Assembly: GCA_963575745.1 (NCBI GenBank)
Contig: CAUYUJ010000730.1
Span: forward strand, 32,501 to 96,500
From: Prorocentrum cordatum
Taxonomy: Eukaryota; Sar; Dinophyceae; Prorocentrales; Prorocentraceae
Length of the DNA: 64,000 bases
Direction of reading: 5' to 3'
Shown: piece by piece, positions 21,364 to 30,992 of the stretch
Position numbering within the stretch: the first letter of the stretch is position 1
How the letters are laid out: each line of letters starts with the position of its first letter
Program-made: the position numbers and the translations under genes
Notes under the pieces: model-generated
Seen by the model: only the letters and a program-made list of their open reading frames with translations
Database searches by the model: none
What the model was told of the DNA's origin: nothing

Positions 21364-22359
21364 GTGCCGTCGAGCGGCCCATCTACCAGTACAAGTTCGG
21401 CATCTTCAGCATCTACGCCGTCTGCGGGGACGACTCCGTCGGGTACGACACGAGTCTTTCGCGGGAATGTGACTTGCATGGGAGACAAATCTTGGGGGTA
21501 TTTGTGTTCTCAGTCCATGTCCCACGACTACCTGGCGGTAGTGGAATCTCACGTTCGGTCTGGTGACGTTGCCAAGTGGACAGCTAAAGCCCGGGGGCGG
21601 GCACTCAAGCTGTTCACCAACGGAGCGAGGCCCAAGTCGAAGAAGGTCAGCGCCTCCCAGGAGGAGCGGGCCAACGAGGGAGGCGAGTGGCTCTTGACCA
21701 AGAATCACCGACCAGGTCAAGTCCTGGACGCTGCGCGAGCAGCCAAGGGGCTCAGGGCAGATAGAGGAGGCATGTTCGACGGTTTCCTGCCATGCCAACT
21801 GCACATGAGCGGCTTCTCAATAATCTTGTGTATTGTATACGGTCACTCTGGCGTAGGTTTTGGTCAGGCTAACGCGGCTCTTTTCCGCAGGATAGGAAGT
21901 CTTCTCGCCGCACTTCAGCTGCCATGGATTGCAATAGGAGACTGGAACTTGTCTCCCTCAGATTTGTCTAGGACAGGTTTTTTGGAGAGGATCGGAGGGG
22001 CAACTCTTCGGTCCGATATCGAGTACACTTGCACGCCCACGAATAGCGAGCACAAGCCGTCGCACTTAGATTATGTGGTATGTTCTGAGGCCGCAAAACC
22101 GTACATCAGAGGCCTCACTGCAGTTGTTGACGTTCCGTGGAAGCCCCATGTAGGCCTCTCTTTGGAACTAGTTGCTCAAGGGTCCCAGCTTTACACTATA
22201 TATCTTGATTTACCCCCTCGGCTGCCCTCGGTCCCCAGGCCACAGCAGCAGCCAGTTGAGGGGTCCAAGAGTAGCATAGCCAAGGCACAGCTTCGCGTTT
22301 GTAAACAAGCAGCTCGCCAGCGTAGGCACGACAAAATTCGTGAATGGTTTCCTGTTTGA
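21364..22359 (+). CDS. APE-like endonuclease region of the retrotransposon
   Basis: This segment encodes an endonuclease/exonuclease/phosphatase fold. Visible signatures are FRGNVT, then VVESHV (catalytic Glu strand), IVYGHSGVG, IAIGDWNLSP (the GDxN motif) and SHLDYVVCS (the S-x-L-D-Y motif). The final His lies in PHVGLSLEL. These residues nick target DNA for target-primed reverse transcription in LINEs. The open frame has no convincing ATG; its first possible initiator is a GTG at 21364. A GTG-initiated alternative frame at 21333 overlaps the end of ORF1 and reads plausibly (PIYQYKFGIFSIYAVCGDD) before losing the frame. The start is therefore unresolved and a frameshift near 21440 is possible. 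It ends where a different frame takes over. Confidence 0.7.
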   Translation: MPSSGPSTSTSSASSASTPSAGTTPSGTTRVFRGNVTCMGDKSWGYLCSQSMSHDYLAVVESHVRSGDVAKWTAKARGRALKLFTNGARPKSKKVSASQEERANEGGEWLLTKNHRPGQVLDAARAAKGLRADRGGMFDGFLPCQLHMSGFSIILCIVYGHSGVGFGQANAALFRRIGSLLAALQLPWIAIGDWNLSPSDLSRTGFLERIGGATLRSDIEYTCTPTNSEHKPSHLDYVVCSEAAKPYIRGLTAVVDVPWKPHVGLSLELVAQGSQLYTIYLDLPPRLPSVPRPQQQPVEGSKSSIAKAQLRVCKQAARQRRHDKIREWFPV

Positions 22360-23362
22360 GTGCAACAGCGAGACAGCGTCAGCAGCCCAGGTTCCCATCA
22401 GCGAAGCTACTACAGGTAGCGGCGGCGCCGAGGATGGTGACGACCTGGGCTTCGAGTCGGAAGGCGACCCGTGGGCCGACGAGCCCAACTTCGGCTTCGA
22501 CCCGACGCTCTCTTTTGCTGCTGCCTCCTCTCCGCTTCAGTTTCAGTCAGACAGCCAGTCAGACAGTCAAGTCAAGAGCCCTGAACCCATTAGCCCCGAT
22601 TCGAAGCCCAGGGAGACATCATCCTCAGCGGAGAGTCCAGAGAGCGGTTCGGTTTCAAATGGGCAGCCTGGTCGAGACGAGAGTGAGCCACCATGCACTA
22701 GCGAGGGTGAGCCCCCCTGTCTCTTTCGAGGTTGCCGAGAGTCTCTGGAGGGAACAAAGGAGCGCCATCGGCTTCGTCCCATCCCCCCCCCCCCCCCTGC
22801 TGATGCTGTTGCTGCCTCCGTAGCCTTTCGCGTTGGCTCCAGCCATTGTGATTTCGTCAGCGGCCTGTACGCCGCATGGGCGCGCACCTTGGAGCGCACC
22901 CTGGCCGCCCACCACTCTCAGGTCCCTCTTGGGCGAACACGAGCTGATTCGCCCAAGTTTCGCACCGATGTTGTTCTGGAGGCGACGCCAGCCAGAGTCA
23001 GTGCCCTTCGTGACGTCATCAGCGGGTGGTGGGCACGAGCACACGCAGTCATCTCTCAGCATCGTGGGCACCGACTTCGAGGTAATGGAGAGAAGCAGCA
23101 GGTCACCCTTGTAGCAGCAGGAGTCGATTTACGAGCTTCAGCCCCCGAGCAGGGGCACAAGTGTATCAGACCAGGAGATCAGTTTTCATGGAGTCAATGG
23201 TTGCAGCTGCTTGGCACACTTCGAGATTGTGGCGATGACAAGTTGCGTGACGCAGCTACTCAAAGCGAGCTTGTTGCGAGGAGGAGCCAGGCACGAGCCA
23301 TCAATCAGTCAATTGCAGAGTTTCGTGAATGGATGGAGACGCAGGCGGCAGTATCTTGCTAG
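22340..23362 (+). CDS. Linker between endonuclease and RT (second frame)
   Basis: A 340-codon frame bridges the endonuclease and RT, overlapping each by 20-34 nt. The first half is acidic and Ser/Pro-rich (EDGDDLGFESEGDPWADEP). The second half is more globular, with LGRTRADSPKFRTDVVLEA, then an Arg/Trp-rich helical segment (SWSQWLQLLGTLRDCGDDK, EFREWMETQAA). In LINE ORF2 proteins this position is an unconserved linker followed by the RT N-terminal extension. The endonuclease and RT share one frame and this segment lies in another, so two compensating frame changes separate it from its neighbours. Sequencing error, mutation or recoding could each explain that. Confidence 0.5.
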   Translation: MNGFLFECNSETASAAQVPISEATTGSGGAEDGDDLGFESEGDPWADEPNFGFDPTLSFAAASSPLQFQSDSQSDSQVKSPEPISPDSKPRETSSSAESPESGSVSNGQPGRDESEPPCTSEGEPPCLFRGCRESLEGTKERHRLRPIPPPPPADAVAASVAFRVGSSHCDFVSGLYAAWARTLERTLAAHHSQVPLGRTRADSPKFRTDVVLEATPARVSALRDVISGWWARAHAVISQHRGHRLRGNGEKQQVTLVAAGVDLRASAPEQGHKCIRPGDQFSWSQWLQLLGTLRDCGDDKLRDAATQSELVARRSQARAINQSIAEFREWMETQAAVSC

Positions 23363-25113
23363 CATCGAGCGATCTTGTTTTGGAACAGGAAGGGCACACT
23401 ATTTTACATCCCAAAGACATCTTGGACGTGAAAAGGCTGCACTGGGAGAAGATCTGGGGTCCACCTCAGCAGGATTCCCAGGTCGAGCTCGAGGGCATCT
23501 TCGAGCAGATTCGCGAGCGTGTTCATGAGGAACGGTTGCCAGACCTCACTGCTGGGGAGCTAAACTATGCGGGCAGACAGCTCAAGCCTGACGCCGCCAT
23601 GGGTGACGACAGGCTGTCTGCATGCGACCTGGACCGTCTTCCTCTCGTCGCTCTCGACGAGTTGGCTGCGATCTTGAACGCGTGCGAAATCTTCCAGTGC
23701 TGGCCACATCAGTTATTGCTCACCATCGGCACCCTCTTGCCCAAGCAGGTCACGGGCGACAGGGTGATCGGCTTGCTACCTCACATCTCGCGCCTTTGGT
23801 CCAAGGCCAGGGAACCGTGGGTGCAGAGCTGGGCCGAGGAATGCGAGGCGCCGTGGGACGCGGCGATCAAGGGGAACGCTGCCATCCAGGAGGCCTTCCT
23901 CCGCGTGGTGGACGAGGAGCTAGCGGCCCGCTTGGGCGTCGCCCATGGCCACGGGCTGCTGGACATCGCCAGTTTTTACGACTCGATAGGATGGAAGAGG
24001 CTAGCACTGGCGGCGCCACGCCTGGGATTTCCTCCCGAGATCCTCGGTCTCGAGCTCCTCATGTGCATGGCGATGAGGTGCCTGAGACAATCAGGCGCCT
24101 ACTCGGCTCCCTTTTCACCTACACGTTCGATTGCGCAGGGGTTGCGAGCAGGCACAAGGTTTGCGAATACCATCACTTTTTTCATCATGCAGCGGATTAC
24201 GTCTACTCACATCGGTGTGTCACGCCGCCTGTGGATAGATGATTTGAGTCAGGTTGTCCGTGGTTCCCGTCGAGCTGTTGTTTCTCATCATTCGGCCTGT
24301 CTCATCACGACGTTTGAGCAGATGGAGGAGCACGGTTTGACCATAGCCACCAAGAGTGTTGTGGTTTGTTCGAAGCTAGCAGATGCACGGGCCATTGTGC
24401 GACGAGTCCGACAGCACGGTTATCATGTTCGAGCGGCAGCACAGGCAGCGTACTTGGGCGGCGAGTTTGGAGGCGGTCACTCTCACGCTCGTGCTGTTCG
24501 GGTTGGCAGAGATCAGAAGCATAAGCGAATGCATCGCAAGGTTGCGCAGTACGCACGTACAGCTCGCAGGTACAAGCTGACCTCGAAGCTGGAGCAGCAG
24601 GGGGCGCTGGCGGCAGGGGCCTACGGGCACCAGCTGCACGGCGTGTTCGGCCGACGCTTGCAGACCATGCGACCCTACATGTGCGAGGCGGTTGCTCCGC
24701 GGCTTTCAGGGCGATGCAGCACCACCCTCTTGGACCTGATCGCCCCTGGTAGGGGTCCTGCCATGAAGATGCCGAGGGAGTGCCTTCAGTTGTGGCTGCG
24801 ATGCTGGACGTCGGAGCCGTCCATGCGAGCGGGCGTCGCCCGCACCTGGAGTGGCTTGGTGCAGCAGCTGCGCGCCATCCCCGCAACCCAGCGCAGCAGA
24901 CACATTCGAGGACCGCAGTCCGCGGTCACATGTTACCTCCTACAGGAGGGGTGGGACCCCATCGGACCAGCTGCCTGGGAGCTTCCAGCCGCTGACGGCG
25001 AGGGAGGCTGGGAGTTCGACGTGGACAAGCTGACGGGGGTTCCATCTCTGGACGTCCCGAAGGCCTTCCTGCAGGAGTTCGACTCCACGGTTCAGTCTCG
25101 GCTGTGGCGTTAG
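23329..25113 (+). CDS. Reverse transcriptase region of the retrotransposon
   Basis: The 594-codon frame (ATG at 23329) holds the RT palm. The fingers region begins near DAAMGDDRLSACDL. Motif A is LLDIASFYDSI near 23960, motif B SIAQGLRAGTRFAN near 24130, and motif C LWIDDLSQVV near 24225. Motif D is TKSVVVC near 24350. Motif C has I-D-D in place of the more usual F-A-D-D, and motif A has D-x3-F-Y-D. A basic thumb region follows (KHKRMHRKVAQYARTARRY). The frame ends in a TAG at 25111-25113, after which the same frame continues as protein-like sequence into the RNase H ORF. The stop therefore looks like a point mutation or a readthrough site inside a longer polyprotein. Confidence 0.75.
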   Translation: MDGDAGGSILLASSDLVLEQEGHTILHPKDILDVKRLHWEKIWGPPQQDSQVELEGIFEQIRERVHEERLPDLTAGELNYAGRQLKPDAAMGDDRLSACDLDRLPLVALDELAAILNACEIFQCWPHQLLLTIGTLLPKQVTGDRVIGLLPHISRLWSKAREPWVQSWAEECEAPWDAAIKGNAAIQEAFLRVVDEELAARLGVAHGHGLLDIASFYDSIGWKRLALAAPRLGFPPEILGLELLMCMAMRCLRQSGAYSAPFSPTRSIAQGLRAGTRFANTITFFIMQRITSTHIGVSRRLWIDDLSQVVRGSRRAVVSHHSACLITTFEQMEEHGLTIATKSVVVCSKLADARAIVRRVRQHGYHVRAAAQAAYLGGEFGGGHSHARAVRVGRDQKHKRMHRKVAQYARTARRYKLTSKLEQQGALAAGAYGHQLHGVFGRRLQTMRPYMCEAVAPRLSGRCSTTLLDLIAPGRGPAMKMPRECLQLWLRCWTSEPSMRAGVARTWSGLVQQLRAIPATQRSRHIRGPQSAVTCYLLQEGWDPIGPAAWELPAADGEGGWEFDVDKLTGVPSLDVPKAFLQEFDSTVQSRLWR

Positions 25114-25161
25114 GCGCCCCAGCACTTCGATGGCGAGGGCTCGCAGTTCGGTGTTTGCAAC

Positions 25162-26646
25162 ATGTCGTACCGCACCCTCCTCCAGCAGCTGCGCGACGGG
25201 CCCAACGGGGCCACGCTGTTCGGGATCATGCTGGCTGCTGCAGCAGGCGCCGCATGGCCGCGCACGAGGCGATCGGAGCGGACTAAGGCCCCCAGTTCGC
25301 CGCTGTGCGCTCGCTGCCAGACTGAGCAGGAAGATAGTTTTCACCGTTGTTGGGGAGTGTGTTCTGGCAGGAACCCGCACCCCATCTATGACTCGAGCGA
25401 TGAGTGGTTGACGAAGGCCATGGTCCAGCATCAAGCTGAGCCATGTTTCTGGCTGCGGGGGCTCATCCCCGCCGAATGGGTTCGAGTTGCGCCACCGCAG
25501 GCTCAGGGGTGTTGGCACGTGTTTGGGATCGACGCCTTCGGGCCCGAGGTACTGGGAGGTGGAAGCCTCCACGATCCCATCTACATATTCGGGGATGCGA
25601 GCGGCGGCGAGGGCACTCGTGACCCTCGGCTTCGACGGGTCGGAGTCGATCTCGCTGTCCTCGACCGCCTCGGCGACAGTATGACCATCAGCAAAGCTCT
25701 TTGGGGGGGACTGCCTGGCGAGAGGCAGACCGTTGCACGTGGCGAGTTGTATGCGTTGCTCGTAGCGTGCCGAGGAGCATCGGGACATTTCATATATACC
25801 ACCGATAATGCTAATGTTTGTGAAGGTTGGCATGCAGGCAAATTTTTCTCCCCCGATGGCGAGGGCGGAGATCTTTGGTATGCTATAGGCACCGAGCTTC
25901 GCCGTCGGCCGTCCATCCAGTGCTGTGTGATATTTGTATACCCTCACCTTGAGGCCAAAGATATTGTTGCTGGCCGCGCTCCCCCCCTGCGAGTCGCAGG
26001 AAATACTATTGTAGATCACCTTGCGGGGGTAGGAGCTAGCATGTGTAGAGTTTCAGAGGCTGATCGGGCCCGAGTGGCCCAGGTCGAGCATATGGCTTAC
26101 TGGGTTCGGATGAGGATCCTTGTAAGTACTCTGCAGACTCTAGAGGCCGAGCAGAACCTGTCTAGTGAGGGGCCCAAGAGAGGCCGCTGTCGGCACCCAG
26201 TAGTTAGACCTCCTGCCCCTCAAATCTGTTCTGCGTTTTCCTCTCAACATAGGCTGTCTGAGAAAGGTAGCTCGTGTCTTGATTGCAAGGGGTCGTCCTC
26301 CCAGACTGCTCGTCGAACCTGGCTGGATTCGCCTTGCTTTTATCTGCGTTCGGTGGATGGTGTAATTTATGATCTCCCCCACGGGCATCGGGTGCACATA
26401 TGTGGGGGATGGGCTCATAGTAGTCACCAGCTGAAGCATCATTCTTTTTTGGGGATCTGGTTCTGTGGCAGATGTGGCGGGCATGCCGCCCAGCAACTCG
26501 CGTCCTTGGGAGGCGAGTGCACGGGTCCTGCCACAGGCAATCGCGTTCAATGTTTAAAGAGTATCTCTGCAGGGAAGTGGCCCAAAGCCTACAGCTCATC
26601 CGAGAAGGCCAAGAGAGCCACGTCCAGTCGAGATTCTGAAGGGTAA
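25162..26646 (+). CDS. RNase H and C-terminal Cys/His domain of the retrotransposon
   Basis: A Cys/His group (CARCQTEQEDSFHRCWGVC) opens the segment: C-x2-C, then H-x2-C, typical of LINE RT C-termini. A complete RNase H set follows: IFGDASG (first Asp), RGELYALLVAC (Glu), TTDNANVCEGW (second Asp) and NTIVDHLAG (last Asp). RNase H would remove RNA from the cDNA hybrid. The C-terminal 140 residues hold a second Cys/His cluster: CLDCKG, HICGGWAHSSH, then IWFCGRCGGHA and a distal Cys, a likely zinc module of unknown role. The upstream frame is continuous with RT apart from the TAG at 25111. The TAA at 26644-26646 is about 60 bases before the TCC tract, so the 3' untranslated region is very short. 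Confidence 0.8.
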   Translation: MSYRTLLQQLRDGPNGATLFGIMLAAAAGAAWPRTRRSERTKAPSSPLCARCQTEQEDSFHRCWGVCSGRNPHPIYDSSDEWLTKAMVQHQAEPCFWLRGLIPAEWVRVAPPQAQGCWHVFGIDAFGPEVLGGGSLHDPIYIFGDASGGEGTRDPRLRRVGVDLAVLDRLGDSMTISKALWGGLPGERQTVARGELYALLVACRGASGHFIYTTDNANVCEGWHAGKFFSPDGEGGDLWYAIGTELRRRPSIQCCVIFVYPHLEAKDIVAGRAPPLRVAGNTIVDHLAGVGASMCRVSEADRARVAQVEHMAYWVRMRILVSTLQTLEAEQNLSSEGPKRGRCRHPVVRPPAPQICSAFSSQHRLSEKGSSCLDCKGSSSQTARRTWLDSPCFYLRSVDGVIYDLPHGHRVHICGGWAHSSHQLKHHSFLGIWFCGRCGGHAAQQLASLGGECTGPATGNRVQCLKSISAGKWPKAYSSSEKAKRATSSRDSEG

Positions 26647-26700
26647 TAGCCCACCTTCAGTCAGCGTTTCCCGACACAGTCGCAATATCCGTAACTCCGT

Positions 26701-26753
26701 AACTCCTCCTCCTCCTCCTCCTCCTCCTCCTCCTCCTCCTCCTCCTCCTCCTC
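26701..26753. repeat. (TCC)n microsatellite, 3' flank of the LINE
   Basis: CTCC triplets run straight into the assembly gap, so the true length is unknown. Confidence 0.95.
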
Positions 26754-26853
26754 NNNNNNNNNNNNNNNNNNNNNNNNNNNNNNNNNNNNNNNNNNNNNNN
26801 NNNNNNNNNNNNNNNNNNNNNNNNNNNNNNNNNNNNNNNNNNNNNNNNNNNNN
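26754..26853. other. Assembly gap (100 N)
   Basis: Exactly 100 N, a conventional placeholder. The left edge is (TCC)n and the right edge resumes at TTTTAAGTGG, so sequence of unknown length is missing and contiguity across it is assumed only. Confidence 0.99.
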
Positions 26854-27405
26854 TTTTAAGTGGCAGTTGGGACGCAAAAAGCAAGTGGAAAACACACACA
26901 ATCAAGTATATGCAGCGTGCAGCACACAACACCCTGGGCGACGTCCTTCCCATCGACACAGGCCCCTGCAAGGCGCCCGAATTGAAACATGTATTACGCA
27001 AACCGAGAAATAGGGAAAACCACATAATCAGAGGACAGATTCTCAGACTTTCATAATATTCTCGCCTCGGACTTCGCATGCAATTTGCAATCTACTGCTG
27101 GGTTTATGTCAACGGTACTTGAGACACAAAACAATAACAGCATCCTAAAAACACGTAGCGGTTTGTACGGTGTTGTTGGTCGCATACGGCGGGCTTTTCG
27201 TCCTTGTTTTAACAAAAGCTTTCGCCAATTTTTAGTTTGCGGACTTGGCGTCTGCACTTTCAATAGTCGCGGCTACCCTACCAAACAAAGTTTGCGACCC
27301 TGTTGGCGTGGTGTGGGGTGTCTGTCCGGTCCTGTCGACGGGGAACCTTCTTTCGTCCCCTCCTTCCCATCCTCCTCGCCCGTCGGGGGAGAGAGAGAAA
27401 AGAGG

Positions 27406-27446
<41 letters not shown>

Positions 27447-29280
27447 CACCCTGCCTCGTTCGGGGAACGGGTTCGAACCTTGAGGGGAGTCCATCCACGT
27501 CCTCATTACGTCAAAGGGAAGCTCGTTCTATTTGTCCCTTCCTTGGCGGGGGGGGTGGTCCAGGGGAGGGAGGGGGGGATCAGAGTCGCATCGCCTCTGG
27601 GGTCCTTCTCTGGCGCGCCTGTCCTTCTCCCCAGGTGGGGGGGAGTCCCAGGGGGGGCGGAGAGTCAGATACGCATCCGTCCCTGGGCGTCCTCCTCCCT
27701 CTCCCCTCCCCTCTCCCTCGCCGGTCCTCCTCCGGTCATCCGGCCCAGAGGGGGGGGGCTCAGGGGGGAGTCCTTTTCCTCCTCCTTCTCCTCCTCCTTC
27801 TCCTCCTCCTCCTCCTCCTTATCTCCGCCTCCTCCTCCTCTTCCTTCTCCTCCTCCTCGCCCTCCTGGTCGTCGTCGATGTCTTTCAGGGTCGGCGGCAC
27901 CGGCCGTCAGGCCTTCACAGGAGCGCTGCGGAACGAAAAGGGTCATGCACCGGTGGTGGGGCATCCTCGGCATTGCAATACCGCACTATCTTAAACCTTT
28001 GCGGGGATCTCCCAAGCATGCCCTTGGAGGCCCCATGTGGGCTAGCTGATCTGGAGATCATTTGATCCTCCTCCTCTCCCCCCTCTCTCCCTAATTATTT
28101 CTTTATTTGTTGGTTCGGTGTCGGTGCCCGATCATTTTCACGCAGCGCTCAGCTTTTGCACCCAAAGTGTTGTGTCTATTGCGTAAAAAATACAGCCATA
28201 CCTCCAGAGCGCGCTCACGATACGCGTGTGTAACGGTTTACATTGCGACAATTGGGCAGCCCAAACTAGTAGTGCCTTATATTCTGCGTGATGCTCACAG
28301 CCAAGTTCACTTCTATCACAACACGCACGGGCTTCTTCAATGGCAGGCACGGCTTTCCATATTACGAAACCTCATTTTTGTCACGTGATTTAATGTGACA
28401 ACTCGGACACTGCCATTGCTGTGGCGCAGAAAGACCCAACAAACAACGCTAGTGCCGCTGAAAGGGCAAACCAACCAACCCGCATATGGAAATTTCACGC
28501 ATCTTCCGGCTTATTTCGGCAAGCGCGCAAAACAATGCTAGGGTGGTAAATGCAACCCATGTCGAACAACAAATACTGAGCTCCGCTCGGGGCGACTGGC
28601 TCGGCCAGCATGGGCAACGACAATGTTTGCGACAACGGCGATGCCAACGACGGTAAACAATAACAGATCAACAGACAAATCATGCAGCTGTTTGGTAAAT
28701 CGCGTCCCCGAAATATTGGCAGTGCGGAGCGGCGCCCGTAGGGCCGCCATTTTTCTCGACTGGCGAAACTGACCAAATCCCGCCTGATACCAAATCCCGC
28801 ATGGCTTGTTGCCGAAATCCATATGCTTGGCTACACTAACGATTGCGAGGCAAAACGATTTTCCAATGTGGGTTAACAACCGACCGACACGGGCACGGAT
28901 CATATTCTTGCTGCTACCCAGGGTGTGGCCACAATACCCCACAGCACATCGAAAGAGTTCAGGGGACTGCAACTTGCGCCAGCGAGTTGTTTGGTTTGAT
29001 CATGGGGATTGGAGCCAATTGCTAAACCAATCTAGGATCAGCATGGCCAAGAACGATTCTCAGGCTAAGTGTGAACCCAGCGAGGCCCCTGGAGAGAAGA
29101 TTGACAAAGCATGGTTCTTCATCAGACGCGTGGAATTGAGCCATGCTGCCCTGGCGCTTACATCCATATGGATTACTCCAGGTACCCAAGCTACGCGATA
29201 CGATCTGACCAACCTGACATTACGGCCGGCGCTACCCCCACAAAAAATCAGGAGGAACAAATACACACACAACTAATCGT
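26854..29280. other. Lower-GC and low-complexity DNA, no recognisable gene
   Basis: 26854-27380 and 28080-29280 are closer to balanced composition. Between them lie (GA)n at about 27394-27446, G- and C-homopolymer-rich sequence, and (TCC)n at about 27775-27870. No open frame shows family motifs. A short ORF at 29043-29276 begins with an ATG but has no recognisable content. Confidence 0.5.
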
Positions 29281-29289
29281 CGATCACCC

Positions 29290-29390
29290 GGAAAATATAC
29301 TTGTGTCCCTGGGCCCTTTTAGGAAGCACCCTGATAGCAAGGAACATCTACTTGTGCCCCTGGGCCCCTGCAAATAGCACCCTGTGAGCA
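29290..29390. repeat. About 50-bp tandem duplication
   Basis: ACTTGTGTCCCTGGGCCC at about 29299 recurs as ACTTGTGCCCCTGGGCCC about 51 bases on, each followed by an AGCACCCTG word. Confidence 0.75.
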
Positions 29391-29535
29391 GCAAGGGTGA
29401 AGTGGCACGTCGAGGAGCAGGAGGTCGAGACACGGTAGTGTATCTGTTACAGTAGATGGTGGCCGTCCAGACCCAGACGTAGCCAGCATTGAGGCGAGGG
29501 GCACGACTCCCGAGTAAATTTGGCGGCGCGCAGAA

Positions 29536-29679
29536 GGGGGTGGGGGGAAGGGGGGGCTTCTTAGAAGCACCCGGGCCCCTGCCTCTTACAAGGCGCGGGC
29601 CTTCTCTTTAGATGTAAGGCCGGCGCCTGCTAAGAAGCAGCCTCCTTCTAAGAAACCCTTCCCCCCTCCCCCCACCCCC
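29536..29679. repeat. Imperfect inverted repeat, about 31-bp arms
   Basis: The left arm (GGGGGTGGGGGGAAGGG to CTTCTTAGAAG, 29536-29567) is nearly reverse-complementary to 29645-29679, with a small length difference in the C-rich run. The 77-bp interior itself contains AGGCGCGGGCC-type short repeats. Confidence 0.75.
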
Positions 29680-29769
29680 CTGTGCGCGGGATGGGTCGCG
29701 GGGTGGGTCGCGGGTGGTCGCGGGGTGGGTTCGCGGTTGGTCGCGAGGGTTGGACCGACGACAACAGAC

Positions 29770-29983
29770 AGAACGCAACAACAACAACCACAACACCACA
29801 ACACAGCAACAGCACCAGCAACGCAACAGCAACATCAACAACACAACACCATAACACACAACACCAACACCAACAACATCACCACCAACGACAACAACAG
29901 CACCAACACCAACAACAACAACAACAACAACACCACCAACAACAACAACGAGAACACCAACACCACCAACAACAACAACCATT
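29770..29983. repeat. (CAA/CCA)n microsatellite
   Basis: Imperfect ACA-type triplets. The Asn/Thr- and Gln/His-rich frames across it are artefacts. Confidence 0.95.
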
Positions 29984-30374
29984 TTAAGGCTGTACGCTCT
30001 TACTTGCCCGCGCTTGCCCTCGAGTCATTCAACACGTATACCCTACACCCTCGATACTCGCCCTCTTCGTCTTCGATCACACCCCTTTCGGGGGGATTAT
30101 TTCTCTTTGCTGGGGCCGGCGGGCTTAGACGCACGGGCAAACCAAAACGGGCGGACAATCCTTCGGGGGCGTACATCTCTCTGCCCGCCATTGGAATTGG
30201 CGCGGGCCCTGCAAGAGGAGAGTGTCCGTCGGAATGGAGGAAGGGGAGGGGGTAAGGGACTAAGGAAGAGGGAAATACGCACGTTTGTGAAGGCGTCCTT
30301 GGCGCGTGCGTGGTCCTGAAGCGCCGAACCGCATTCCAGAATAGATTTTGTGAGGAACGTCGCACGCGAGAGCG

Positions 30375-30800
30375 CATGCCTGAGTACATTGTAAGAGGAA
30401 ATCTCAAGCGGAAGCGGGGGCCCTGACTAAGTTGCGAGGAAGTCTCAAGCGGGAGCGCCGTTCCTGAGCAAATTGCACGGAAGTCTCAAGCGGGAGCGGG
30501 GGTCCTCACTAAATTGCGAGGAAGTCTCAGGCGGGAGCGCCGTACCTGAGTCAATTGCGCGGAAATGTCAAGCAGGAGCGGGGGTCCTGAGTACAAATTC
30601 TAAGAAGTCCCTCAGGCGGGAGCGCCGTTCCACAACGTAAATTCACGGAATGTCTCAATGCGGGGAGCGGGGTACTTGATACATTGCAGGAGTCCTCAGA
30701 CGGGAGCGCCTTTCCTGAGTGAAATCGCGCGGAAGTCTCAGCGGGACGGCAGGGTCCTGAGTAAAAAATCGAAGGACGTCTCAAGCGGGAGCCGTTGTTG
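30375..30800. repeat. About 45-bp minisatellite with alternating A/B monomers
   Basis: Units share GGAAGTCTCAAGCGGGAGCG. Two subtypes alternate: one continues GCCGTTCCTGAG, the other GGGGTCCTGAG. The array is therefore a dimer-based higher-order repeat of about 90 bp that decays toward its right end. Confidence 0.85.
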
Positions 30801-30956
30801 TTGTAACCCGGGGGCCCAGGGGCCAGTTTGAGAAGGAAGACTTTCCTTGACAAAAAACAAAGTGCGAACCCCGGGGGGGCACTTCAATTGAAAAAAACAA
30901 TGTGCACCGGAGGGGGGGGGATCAACAATAATTATTCTTCAAGAGTGAGAGTTCAA

Positions 30957-30960
30957 TAAT

Positions 30961-30992
<32 letters not shown>
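30957..30992. repeat. (AAC)n microsatellite
   Basis: About 12 ACA triplets. Confidence 0.95.

Larger units (their letters stand above)
20000..26753 (+). mobile_element. Non-LTR (LINE-type) retrotransposon, nearly complete but broken
   Basis: Plus-strand element with domains in LINE order: zinc/coiled-coil ORF1 (20152-21336), APE-like endonuclease (about 21430-22200), RT (about 23400-24700), RNase H (about 25570-26040) and a C-terminal Cys/His region (about 26220-26530). ORF1, endonuclease, RT and RNase H are all in one reading frame. A TGA separates ORF1 from the endonuclease and a TAG separates RT from RNase H. The link between endonuclease and RT is in another frame (22340-23362). Both ends abut (TCC)n; the 3' one contains the assembly gap. 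Boundaries are approximate because no target duplication can be read across the gap. Confidence 0.8.

Noticed and set aside
27460-27490. GGTTCGAACC resembling a tRNA B box
   Set aside because: The preceding 60 bases are (GA)n, with no A box, anticodon arm or acceptor stem.
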